From: Meira nashicola
Lineage: Eukaryota; Basidiomycota; Exobasidiomycetes; Exobasidiales; Brachybasidiaceae
Direction: 5' to 3'
Length of the DNA stretch: 64,000 bases
NCBI GenBank assembly: GCA_001600355.1
Contig: BCJU01000004.1
Coordinates: 744,001-808,000 of the forward strand
Part shown: positions 29,834 through 40,822 of the stretch, piece by piece
Position numbering within the stretch: position 1 is the first letter of the stretch
Layout: each line of letters starts with the position of its first letter
Notes under the pieces: model-generated
The model's database searches: none
What the model was told of the DNA's origin: nothing
Seen by the model: the letters and a program-made list of their open reading frames with translations, nothing else
Made by a program: the position numbers and the translations under genes

Positions 29834-31396
29834 CTATTCCAAGTTCAAAAGATCATCGTAATACTCCTCTGGTGGTGCAGATGGTGAATTTATCGATTGT
29901 TGAAGGGGTAGAAGATCGGCATTATTTTGCTCGCTAAAGATGTCGTTTTGATTCAGAGCACGTTCTCCAAAACCTTCTATAGCTTGCTCTTGAATGGTTG
30001 AAGTAAGAGAATGAGCAGGGTCGGATATCTTTGCTGCTTCTGCTTCCGCTGCTTCTTTTGCTTTAATTTCTTCTGCTGTTAAGAATCTTCCACCCGGACC
30101 ACGAGGTCTACGCATTGCATGTTTATGTCTACTTTCGTGTTGATAAGTCTTTTTATCATCTCCATCATCGTTAGAAGGAATCTCTTTTGCTCTTTTACCT
30201 CCACCTTTTGGGGTATTTGCATTGGGTATCACCAATTTTCCTGTTCGAATTGCTTCTTCCGTTCTTTTTCTCTTTTCTTCCATTCGTGCTCTTACTTCTC
30301 GTCTTTTTAATATTCGATTATACTGTTTAGGGTTCACATATAAAGGTTCATCTTCTGTTCCATCCATGCCTTGTTGTAATGCTCCGGGTTCATTTGTTCC
30401 ACCTACAGTTTCTGCACTAGCAGGAGTATGAATAGACTCTTCTAATCCAACATGATCCTGACCCTCTTCTCCTGTCTCGACCGTATTCAGCATTTCTGCG
30501 TCTCCTATCCGTTCGCCATCTTCTTCTTCCTCGTCATCATCTCTTTGTTGGTATACATTCGCCAATCCTGATGTAGGTGCATTTATTCTAGCATCATCTC
30601 TTTGCTTAACCGTTTTACGTCTCTTTTTAGGCTTAGGTCTCGTCATCCCTCCGCTTCCACTATCATCACCTATATTATCGAGATCATATTGATGTAAAGC
30701 CAATAATTCATCTGCATCTACCGGTGACATTAATGACTGATCTGTTCCAAATCCAAAAGTTGCACTATCCACTAAAGCACTATTATCCACACCTCCATAG
30801 GAAGATGGAATTGCAGATCCATTGCTTATATGATCTGATGAGTAAGTTCGATGGTGAAGGTGTGCTGGATAAGCAGATCCTGCCCAAGGTGAAGTATGGT
30901 TCAATCCTGGCTCTTCATGTGGAGATGCTGTGGCGGAAGCTGTTGCAGCTGCCATCGCTGCTGCTGTTTCCGGAGACCATGATGAAGGATCAGAAGGTGG
31001 ATTCAAGGCGAGATGTTGTGGATGACGTAAATGATGTGCAGCAGGTTGATCGAGTTGATGACCATCATCTTGATTATGTCCAAAAAAGTGTTGATGTGAC
31101 TGATTATGATGATGATGATAATGATGATGTCCGTTTGTTATCCCGTGTGAGTGTAGATGTGATGGATGATTATTGTTGTTACGATAATGTTGAGTTAAGT
31201 CAGAAGGACCAGCAGTATTTTGCAATCCTATTGGATCATAATTGATATAATCTCCACTTCCATTTTCTCCATTGCCACGATAAGCGCTAAATGCTGATGG
31301 ACTATGTGATGATCTGGCAAAGTTTCCGGTCGCATTATTAGCGGCATGTTGAACGTAAAATGCATCAAAACTGCTCGAAGGTAGCATATTCGTCAT
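29834..31396 (-). CDS. HAP2: CCAAT-binding factor subunit HAP2 / NF-YA
   Basis: 520 residues from ATG 31396. The conserved core has two parts: the subunit-association helix (EPLYVNPKQYNRILKRREVRAR, abbreviated to its key residues YVNPKQY and RILKRR) near residue 350, and the DNA-binding segment ESRHKHAMRRPRGPGGRFLT near residue 424. The segment joining them is about 40 residues and rich in Lys, Gly and Asp, against roughly 10 in typical NF-YA proteins. The N-terminal half is His/Asn/Ser-rich with a His run and probably activates transcription. HAP2 pairs with HAP3/HAP5 to bind CCAAT and control respiration, iron and nitrogen genes. It is convergent with DRS1. Confidence 0.92.
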   Translation of the reverse strand: MTNMLPSSSFDAFYVQHAANNATGNFARSSHSPSAFSAYRGNGENGSGDYINYDPIGLQNTAGPSDLTQHYRNNNNHPSHLHSHGITNGHHHYHHHHNQSHQHFFGHNQDDGHQLDQPAAHHLRHPQHLALNPPSDPSSWSPETAAAMAAATASATASPHEEPGLNHTSPWAGSAYPAHLHHRTYSSDHISNGSAIPSSYGGVDNSALVDSATFGFGTDQSLMSPVDADELLALHQYDLDNIGDDSGSGGMTRPKPKKRRKTVKQRDDARINAPTSGLANVYQQRDDDEEEEDGERIGDAEMLNTVETGEEGQDHVGLEESIHTPASAETVGGTNEPGALQQGMDGTEDEPLYVNPKQYNRILKRREVRARMEEKRKRTEEAIRTGKLVIPNANTPKGGGKRAKEIPSNDDGDDKKTYQHESRHKHAMRRPRGPGGRFLTAEEIKAKEAAEAEAAKISDPAHSLTSTIQEQAIEGFGERALNQNDIFSEQNNADLLPLQQSINSPSAPPEEYYDDLLNLE

Positions 31397-33895
31397 CTCT
31401 GTCGGAAGAGGAGATTGAAAAATTGATAGCCCCCGAGAAAGTGAACAAAGTAGTCAGTCCAAATTTAATAGTCTCCTCTTTTTAATCCAATTCCAGAAGC
31501 ATTGCGTCCGCCTTGTCTTTAGGTAATATAAAAGATTTGTGGCGATGAATAAGAAAGACTCTTTTGCTTTATGTGATAGGTATGATGATGAAACAAGATT
31601 GGAAAGACCGATAATATTAAAAGGGTCAAAATCCTTGTTTGCACCAAATTATTTTTCGCTTTATGTTGTGCCACTTATGCACTGTCAGATCGGAGCTTGT
31701 TCCGTTAAAGCGTTAATTTTGCAATAAAGCTTCCGAATCTTTTGTTTGATATACTTTAAACTTGATTATCCGCAACGGAAGATGTCAATTTGGTATGTTC
31801 GATCGGGGGTATCTTGGTATAGATGTACAAAGTGTAAAATCAGATAAAGCGTATAAATAATCTCTCTTACATACATACACGCATTAAAGTTAGACAGATT
31901 ACCTGAGCTTTTTTCGACTAAATGCGTTTTCTTCTTAATCTCGTTCAACTTTTTAGTTGGCTTTTTTTTTCTTTCTTTTGCCCGAAGTTGCCTGCCTTTA
32001 CACACGCGTTTGTGCTCGGATTATATCATCCGTTACGCTTAATCAACGCCAACCGGTATCTGTTCGGAGTAGGGTTTTTTCATCCAATGCCCGGCCACAA
32101 CCGAATACCCTACCGAGGAACTTCGAATTTCACGTGCTTAATTGAGAAATTTGTTCACTAGCGTTGGAAGAAGAAGAACCTCGCAGCGATAAATGAGACA
32201 TTATTTGTTCCTGAATAGAAATAGAAGTTCCTGAGACTCTTACCGCACTTATTCTTTTCTTAAATCTCATACGATGAAGCATACGATTTGTCATCTAAAA
32301 CACAGCCTTTAAAGAGAATAAATAATTTCGGGAAATTATGTTTTTGCACCATGTGCTTCTCCAATTTTATCCAAACGCCGACGAGATCTTCATACGCAAC
32401 CCCACAATTGTCGATCTGATTCTCGTCTCATAAAGTCCTTGGGTGCCATTTGAACAGATAAAAATCCCATACTATTCGCCGGCCAAGACAAGTTAAAAGA
32501 GCAAGTTGTTATGGTCGGCCAATTCTTCGACCGAAATATGCAGTCAAAAGACACCGCTTTTTAATTTCCGCTCTCTTTTCTTTTAAAGTACTAGATCTGC
32601 TGCAAAAAGGCGCAATAAGCCTTCAATACAAAGAAGAAGAGCCTCAAAATTGAACATGCTTTGCTAGTAGACTATATGAGGCGCATTTGTTGCATAAGCT
32701 TAGCCTTGTTCACATTACAACCAGACTGCTCGTTTGAAGATTTCTTCTCCGCATGACGGATAAAGGACACTTTTCTCCGTTTTTGCTGTGCATTTTCTAG
32801 ACTTTGAGGTGCAAAAAAGTCAACCCTAAATGCGCTTTTATGTACACCCTACATGTAGATTTTTGCACTGCTCCAACCTGTAGCGAGAACCGGCGATTTA
32901 AAAATGTCTGCTCGCTTGACAGCAAGGCCAGGTGGAGCACATTTTGACAAATCACTCAGTTCAAAAAAAAATATTGAACGGAAGCCGTTCTTCTAAAATG
33001 AAGCAAGCCTCAGATAGGGGTTTACCGCCGCCAAAAATAAACCACTTTAAGGTGCAAAATTATTGTTGTATTTATTTCAAAGCGGCGGCTGCGACGGCGG
33101 TAGGGTCGGAGAGAAAGTGAGAATATGCAGTCCATCTGGGTCTTTGCTTAGTTCCTACATTATGGCTTCAGCGCGCACACTCTTTAACGACCCCAAAACA
33201 ATTTTGTGCATCTTCGCAGTGTTTGTTTACCATCCGCGCAATTTTAATCCAAACACAGCCTTTTTTATATTATAAGCATTCACTACAAAGTATTTGAATT
33301 GCATCTATGAATAGATTTTTTTGTATACATTTGTATGTTTGCGCTGCGCAAAACGCTTTGAAATTATTTTCTCGGATCCACCTACCTCTTCTTCCCCTAC
33401 TGCACTTTTCCACTCCGGTCATATGAACGGCGCCAAATATTGAATTTTTTAGCGCGCGAAGAGTGTGAGTGAGAGAGGCGAATTTGATCGGTTCGGCTTC
33501 AAGATTGATTGCATCAAAAAGTCAATCGAATAACATCTTCCTTAGGGAAAGACAACCACTACTTTTTTCACCTCATCACATTTCTCCTCCGCCATCCATC
33601 CAAAAAAAATAATCCGACCGTCTTTAAAGCAAAACAAAAAGAATACAATAAAGGAAAACGATTTATCGACAAGCTCGGTCTTGTGATTCATTTTCCAATC
33701 TTTCATGCGTTCAAAACTTGGTCTGTCTATTCAGTCACATTGAAGCATTAACTAGCCAAAAAAAGTATCTTTCTTTTTTTAATTGCTTGTACGCAGGTCG
33801 TTGCATAAATAAAGAGGATCCGACTTCACTTTTCTTCTATTTCAACCATTTCAATCTTTACAACGAATTGCATCTTCTTTCCTCTCGTGGAAAGT
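31397..33895. other. Long intergenic / 5' regulatory region before the LDB gene
   Basis: About 2.5 kb without a supportable protein gene. Short open frames of 60-100 codons occur but have random composition. A GCCCCC motif is at about 31430-31435 near the HAP2 start, and CT-rich and A-run segments lie at 33540-33780. The last few hundred bases probably contain the 5' UTR, and possibly a first exon with intron, of the LDB co-regulator. Confidence 0.4.
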
Positions 33896-36800
33896 TGAAG
33901 CATACAATCAACACTCAATCTGTCGTCCCCACATCCACCTCAAGCGCCTGCGAATTCCCTACAAGGCTTCAACTTCCCGTTCACCGGTCATTCTTCTTCC
34001 GATTTCAAGCGGGTTAGGCCAACTACTCCGTCTCTGTTCGTAAATACGTCATCCGCCGCCTCATCAAGACCGGGGGCGGTGGCAGGTGAGAACAATCCTA
34101 TCATCAAAGAAGAGCAAATTCCAGACAATTTTCGACAAAATCGTCCTGTAAGATCTTTACCTCACAGATCTTCGCTATCTATAACACCTATTTCGGCTAA
34201 TCGACCTGAATTAGACGCTGAGCATTCATTCTATTCGACCTTTTCTGGCTCACTTGTTCCTCAAGCGATTCCGCGCTCACCTGGTGCTCCGATCACGCCA
34301 TCCGATTCAGGCCCAATGAATGATGGGATTCCTGATCTGAACGGCACTCCAATTGCGGAACAGCCACAAATTACAGGTTTGCAAAACTTCAATGTTGGAC
34401 AAGAAATTCAATCGGGTTTTGAGCAAAATGGAATGAGCCTTCTTGCCGATCAAAATCATGGAGATGGGAGTAACGGAGATTTGTCAAAAAATGGAGAGGG
34501 TCAGGGTAGTATCCAAACGATTGCACGTATTGGTTCATTGTTGGATAGAGTTACAGATCTTGCACAGCAAGCTCGACAGTCTTTCATGGAAGGACAACAT
34601 GCCCAAAGCAGTCTTTGCTTAGGCGATCTGCAAAAGAGTCTTACAGAGATTGGAGAATTGGGAGCTGCAAGTCTAGCTCTGGTAAAGGGACGAGAGCCAA
34701 ATGCATCATCTCAAATTACGGTACCACCGGACATGGAGCGTACGCCTTCTCATGGCCGTCACAGACGAACAATGACAGATTCTTCGTTGAAAAAGCGACC
34801 TTACGATGTTTTTGATAGTATTACGCTAAAGTCTACAAGACCCTCCATTTCTGCTATTAGTACCACCAATATTGAGTCACCCTTTGAGCCGCCCCCATCT
34901 GCTCCTCCAACTTTAGTAGAAGGTGGAATGAGTGCACTGGCGTCTTCAAGTTCTGGTCCAATTTTGCCAGCATCGCAAGCGCCAGAGCATCCTCCTTCTG
35001 CCCCTCCTTACTTCTCAAGTGGACCAACTTCTGCCCCTGCAACAGCTCATAGTAATGCTGCAGCAATTTCGGCGGCAATGATGGAGCAAGATACTCTCAA
35101 TGCATTCATTCAAGCGCAAAATGCTTCCGTGCCACCATTCACCCCAGTTTCTGCTCCTATGGGATCAAGTGTAATGGTAAATGGTAGTATGACAGGAAGC
35201 GCTGTGCCTTCTTTAGGTCCATCAACCACTTCAAGTCCTTCTATCGGTCATGGAGCAATGGGCTTTACACATTCACAGGAAAATAGCGCCGGTGCTCAAA
35301 GTCAGCAGATGTCGGCAGGTCCTACATCACCGATTGAAGGTGGAAATGGGGAATCTAATACTTTCTCCATTGTAGGAAATGGACATTCTCATCAACAAAG
35401 TTTAGGCGGACGAACTGCATCTTCCGGCGATGATGATTTAGCAGATACGGGATTAATGCCATCGGAACGCGGGATGTCAGGAGCCATGGTTCCACCTGAC
35501 CTTAAAGCGAACTTGGATGTGCGCTTCTTTGAATTTTTGGAGAAAGTGTGCTCAGATGTTGATTATGCTGATAGCAAAGGTGAACACCTCCATCAAATTT
35601 TGACTGCAAAGAAGATGAGCAGATCTTCAATCTCTTCACCTACATTCAAGGCATTCAAGTTCCGCATTCAAGCTTTCACAAATGCATTCCATGAATTTGT
35701 GGTGCTCGCTTTGGGCGGCGAGGAGAATTGCAATCTCAAGCAGACAAGGGCTTACCTTTGGACTTCGAACTATATTGCACGTTTCAATGAATCTGGAGTG
35801 AAGGAAAAGAGTAAGGGAAATCATGTCTGGCGTGTAGAAGCGCGAAAGAATGCTGAAGGCAGGTTTGAATTCAGAGAGTTCAAGAGGAAGATTATTGCAC
35901 CCGCCCAAGTTGCTTACCATGGTCTCGAATGGACATGGCCACTTCGTATTTGGGATCCCCAAGCTCCGAGTACCTCCATCAAAGCTGTCTTTGCTGCTCA
36001 TAGCTTGCCGCCATGGATTCGATGGAAAGAAGGTGATCATCCAATCTTGTTTGGAGTTCCTGACGCCACTTGCCCTTCAACACAAATCACTGTGACTGCT
36101 CACTATGTTGCTCGAGGACATCAGCAATTGGTCAAATTATCTGCCACTGTCGATTTGCATATCATGCCTTTGTTGGAATCTCCCATGCCACCGCTCTCCA
36201 CTCAACAACAAGATATGAATGAAGATTCGGTAATGGATGATTCGGCAGAGATGAAACAGGCCGAATTGGTTATCGCACCTGGGCAAGTTGCTAATGTTAT
36301 GGATCAAATCGGCTTCCCTTATACGCCACCTGCCGCTTTTGGTCCTAGACAGCACTACTTCGGTGGAGCAAGCGAGACGACACAATTGGACGAAGATCTG
36401 CGCAATGCTACCCAATCTGCTAGACAGCCTTTACCTTCTGCTCCTTTACCACAAATGCGTGGAAGTGCTATGCAGCCATTTGAGCAAATTCAAAAGAATC
36501 AAGTTAGGGAATTGATGGCTAGACAGGAACGGGCAGCTGCTAGTATGCCTTTGAAAATGCCACCTGCTCGAAGACGAGCTGCATCACAACAATCGCAGCA
36601 ACAGCAGCAGCAACAACAACAAGCACAACAACAACAGCAGCAGCAGCAGCAACAACAACAAGCTCAGCAACAGCAGCAAGATCAAGAAGATCAATTCCGC
36701 CAACAATTGAATCAAATACATCAACAACAGCAAATGGAGCATGCACAAGAGGTTCAAAATCAACAAAATGCTCAAGCACAGCAGCAACAACAGCAGCAGC

Positions 36801-37330
36801 AGCAAGTTGATGCACATCAGTTTGGCTTGCAACAAGGTCAAGCTCAGGCTCAATTTCAGGCACAAGCTGAGGCTCAACTTCATGCTCAGGTACAGGCAGA
36901 AGCGCAAGCTCAAGCTCAAGCTCAAGCTCAAGCACATGCACAGATGCAAGCCCAAATGCAGGCTCAAATTCAACAAGTAGTCCAAGCTTCTCAGCCTCAA
37001 ATGATGAATATGATGCAACCTAATGTTGATCAAACAGGCATGATGATGAATGGAGGTGTAGTGAATGCACCTTCTACCATTTCAGGTCATCCCGGCTTAA
37101 CTTTGACACCAATGTCATCAATGCCACAAATGGCAAATCAATTACCTCAAATGGCGGCAAGTAGTAATGATCCAATGATTTCTCCCGCTATTCCTCTTGG
37201 ATTTGATCCTATTGCTCAAGAAGGCGCACGTATTCACTCGTTGCAACAACAACAACAAGCAGCACAACAACAACAAACTCAATCTCAAGAGCAACAATTT
37301 CAGCAAGATCTTCAACAACATCAACAGTAA
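33896..37330 (+). CDS. LIM-domain-binding (LDB/PtaB/Mfg1-type) transcription co-regulator, 5' end unresolved
   Basis: The frame is open from 33896 to TAA 37330, but no ATG occurs before codon 34316. GTG is at 34079, and the residues before it (GFNFPFTGHSSSDFKR) look coding, so the true start is probably in an upstream exon. Counting from 34079, a conserved block at about 475-720 (DLKANLDVRFFEFLEKVCSD, then FKFRIQAFTNAFHEF) matches the LIM-domain-binding family seen in Ldb1, SEUSS, PtaB and Mfg1. These proteins scaffold morphogenesis regulators such as Flo8/Som1. The C-terminus has long poly-Gln tracts and Gln-Ala repeats (about residues 840-970). A DLNGTP motif occurs near residue 86. Confidence 0.85.
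36587..36979 (+). repeat. CAA/CAG and CAAGCT microsatellite coding for poly-Gln and Gln-Ala
   Basis: Mixed CAA/CAG runs at about 36587-36680 and 36778-36806 encode poly-Gln, and a CAAGCT hexamer run around 36904-36930 encodes Gln-Ala. Such tracts usually vary in length between strains. Confidence 0.85.
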
Positions 37331-38911
37331 TTAATGTTGACTTTTTGCTCTTTTAGCATATTTCACGGTCATTCGGATTCTTAGCACGAGCATGATGCTC
37401 ATTGTAACCTACATATGCGAACTCTCGTCACCTTTTTACTGGCACAGAAAATAAAACAAAATCAAAACAAGGACAAAATCGGAAGAATCCTTACATCTTT
37501 CGAATCGGCAACGGAATCAGCAATTCACGGGTTATCTCTCTATTCAGAGATCTGTATTCTCATCACATCTTTCTCTTTTCTCTTTTTCGTTTTGGTACTT
37601 TATCCCTTTTTTCCTCTAATCTCACACGTCACCTTGTCAAGGGAAGTAGCACTTCTGTTCCTTACGCTTACATACATACATTCACTTGATCTGACTTGAC
37701 GGTCTATAGGTCAGCTTTGAAAAAAATACATGTATTTCTCTTCTAAATAATTGTGTTCCTGAAATCGTGAGTTCCTGCATACGGCCGAGAGTGATATGCC
37801 AAGGCATGTTCAACGGCAGAGATAATCCGAACTCAAGTAGGTATGTAAGCCGAAGAAGATCCGATCTGTTGAAGAGAAAAAGTTTGCCGTCATATCCTCT
37901 TCAATCTCAAGGTTTCCCGATTGTAAGACCTTTTCTACATGAATATTAAGCGAGAATGATACATACAAAACAATGAATTCGCGCCTCGCTCGTTTACGTG
38001 GGTGACCATTACTGGTAGGATTCTCGGGAGGATTTAAAAAAATAAGAACAAAAATAAAAATAACGGCGTCTTTTTTTATTTATTTTTCCGCTTTCGATGA
38101 CGCGCATTTTGCCCCAATCTGCGATTCCGCATTCAGGAGGGAAAAAGATGAGTGAAATAATTATTGTAACACTGCATATGCAATGCCGATTAAAGAGATT
38201 GTTCTGTTTAATTACGCGAGACGCTTTTCTTCGCGCGTAAACACAATAAAAAATCCTTCACTTACCGCCGATAGAATTCTTTTCTTTTCCAGTCTAAAAT
38301 GTTACACCCTTAGTGCAAATTCTCACGGGTATTTTGCCGAAAAGAAGCATTTTTATTAAAAAGAGCACCGTGACGGCGTTTTGATTGAAATAATAGCCTC
38401 CACTCAATATTATTTTTTTTGGTGTTGCTCGGTACGATTTCATGTTTAGTCTCATGCTAATGTAGAGTACATACATATTCGGTATTATTGCGGTTTGCTC
38501 ATACGATGTCATCACTTTTTAGCTTGGCAAAACAGACAGAGAAAATAAACATCCGCGGTCAAATTGAACATACACTTGTGCTTATATTTCTCCCCGCATG
38601 CCCGCAAGGGCCCCAGTTGGGGAATTATATTTTTGATAGATGAAATTGTTCCTCGGATGAATTATAGCCCCACTAGAGTTGTGTTTTTTATTAAGTACAT
38701 TACACAACACGGAAGATCATCGCTTTCGTGTGCCTGAACGCCGCCTCATCTTGCGCCCCGAAATTTGCGTATGTTGGTAAAGAAACGGATTTCAGTGTCC
38801 GCTTAAGAAAATAAAAAATACCTGCATATATTCTCCTACTTCTTTCTCTTTTACTCCACCATCTCATCCCCCCTCAAAAGCAAAAGTGGCTTTTAATTAA
38901 CCTTATCAAAA
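37331..38911. promoter_or_regulatory. Long intergenic region upstream of the hexose transporter
   Basis: A 1.58-kb spacer between two plus-strand genes with no supportable frame. It holds GCCCC boxes at 38611-38615 (GGGCCCCAG context), 38667-38671 and 38755-38760 (GCCCCG), plus pyrimidine-rich sequence at 38830-38870 before the start. A long promoter suits a sugar-responsive gene. Confidence 0.4.
38755..38760 (+). promoter_or_regulatory. GCCCCG box upstream of the hexose transporter
   Basis: Same hexamer as in the effector promoters, 152-157 bp before the transporter ATG. Confidence 0.35.
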
Positions 38912-40662
38912 ATGGCAGGCACGTTCAACGTTCGTGGTGCCCCAATCGGCTGGACAGCAATTGCTGTTGCCTTGTTAGCCAGTATGGGTGGTTTCTTGTT
39001 CGGTTATGATACCGGTCAAATTTCAGGTATTCAAGAAATGGCAGACTTTGTTAGCAGATTCGGAACTGAACCACCAGATGGAAGCGTTAAAGGTGCAACG
39101 ATGTCATTCAATAAATGGTTAATCGGTTTAATCGTTAGTATGCTTTCTATTGGTACTGCAATTGGTGCTCTTATTGGTGCTGTTTTGGCTGACAGATTAG
39201 GTCGTAGATACGCTATGTTTGTTGAAGTTATCGTTTTTGATATTGGTGTGATCATTCAAGTTACCTCTTTCAATGCATGGTATCAAGTCGGAATTGGTCG
39301 TTTGATCACAGGTTTAGGTGTTGGTGCTCTCAGTTCTGCCGTTCCTCTTTACCAATCTGAAACATTACCTCGTCAAATTCGTGGTGCCATGGTGGGTACT
39401 TATCAATTATTCATCACTTTTGGTATTTTAGTATCAAATTGCATCAATATTGGTACTCGTGAACTAGGAGTGTCCAATAGCGGTTCATGGCGTATCCCGG
39501 TCGCTTTAGGTATTCCATTTGCAACTATTCTTGGAGTTGGTATTTTATTCTGCCCTGAATCTCCCCGTTGGTTGGTTGCAAACAGCAAAAATGATGAAGC
39601 TTATCGTAGTGTAGCAATCGTTCGTGGTGCCAAAAGAGAAGATTCAAATCCGTGGGTGGAAGCTGAATATGCCGAATTGGTAACCAATTACGAACAAGAT
39701 ATCAAGCTTGGTGCAGGAAGTTGGTTAGAATGTTTCAAGAAGCCAAACCGTGTATTATACCGTACCTTGTTAGGTATCGCTTTGCAAGCCGGTCAGCAAC
39801 TTACCGGGGCCAACTACTTCTTCTACTTCGGTGCCACAATTTTTGCTAGCGTGGACCTCCAAGATTCTTTTGTCACACAAATCATCCTTGGAGCTGTAAA
39901 TTTTGGCATGTATCACGGTCATTAAATTTTTTTTCTTGCTTATAAACTTACACGTTTCTTTTTCCTCTTTCTCCTTCAGCCTGTACATTCCTGGGTTTGT
40001 ACCTTTTAGAACGCTTCGGTCGTCGTATACCTCTTATCCTCGGCGCAGCATGGATGGTGGTCTGGCTTTTAATCTTTGGTCTAGCAGGAACATTGGGAGG
40101 CAATCCTGATGGGACGGTTACTGATCCAGGGATTGGAAAACTCTTAATTTGTAGTGCCTGTTTCTTCATTTTAGGATATGCAAGTACTTGGGCACCCGGT
40201 ATTTGGTTGTTCTGTGGTGAATCTTTCAGTCGTCGTACTCGTGCCAAACAAGCAAGTATTGCAACATTGTCAAATTGGGTTTGGAATTTCCTCATCGCTT
40301 ATTTCTCACGCCCAATTGCTGATTCAATTCATTTCGAGTATGGTTTCGTTTTCGCTGGTGCAAATTTCCTCAATATGATCATTGCATACTTATTCGTTTA
40401 TGAAACTGCTGATCTCACGTTGGAAGGCGTAGACCAAATGTATAGTGATCCAAATGTCAAGGCATGGAGTAGTGCTAAATGGGTACCTGAAGGTTATGCT
40501 ACCCGTGATGATATTAAACAATCTGAAAAGACAGATGATGATATCGCACATATTCCCGATGACAGACTTGATGGTACATGGAAAGCAAAACCTGACCCTG
40601 TCACGGGTGAAGAACGCGATACCGTTCGCAAGCATCCCGAAACCAAGATTGAAACCGCCTAG
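38912..40662 (+). CDS. Hexose/monosaccharide MFS transporter, 2 exons with GC-AG intron
   Basis: Exons 38912-39905 and 39980-40662 give 558 residues. Twelve hydrophobic segments are visible. Sugar porter signatures include GGFLFGYDTGQISG, DRLGRR after TM2-3, RLITGLGVGALSSAVPLYQSE, PESPRWL, the QQLTGANYFFYFG segment in TM7, and LERFGRR after TM8. No GT donor restores the frame. A GC donor (G|GCATGT at 39906) with the CAG at 39977-39979 does so, and rebuilds the expected TM8 sequence NFACTFLGLYLLERFGRR. The cytoplasmic tail is short, so it is a transporter rather than a long-tailed Rgt2/Snf3 sensor. Substrate is inferred as glucose-like hexoses. Confidence 0.92.
39906..39979 (+). other. Non-canonical GC-AG intron in the transporter gene
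   Basis: 74 bp, donor GCATGT, acceptor CTTCAG after a pyrimidine-rich stretch, phase 1. It is the only intron in the window that needs a GC donor. Confidence 0.85.
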
Positions 40663-40822
40663 AAGTGCTCCTTTCTTTATTCTTAATCTCATGAACTTTG
40701 TAGAATTATCGCTTTTGCCTCGATCAAAACCTGCTGTCAACCTTTCCCTTATAATCTAATCAAATTTCTTATCGGCATGTGAAATGCATTTATTTGAACA
40801 AATATGATACAGTGTTATCAAC

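Noticed and set aside
31922..32161. Short frames in the HAP2-LDB spacer
   Set aside because: Overlapping frames of similar length with random composition and no start context.
36584..37033. Leu-rich and Gln-rich antisense frames across the poly-Gln region
   Set aside because: They are shadows of the CAA/CAG repeat of the LDB gene.
39893..39920. GT donors GTAAAT and GTATCA at the end of transporter exon 1
   Set aside because: Both give the wrong phase for exon 2; only the GC donor yields the expected TM8 sequence.
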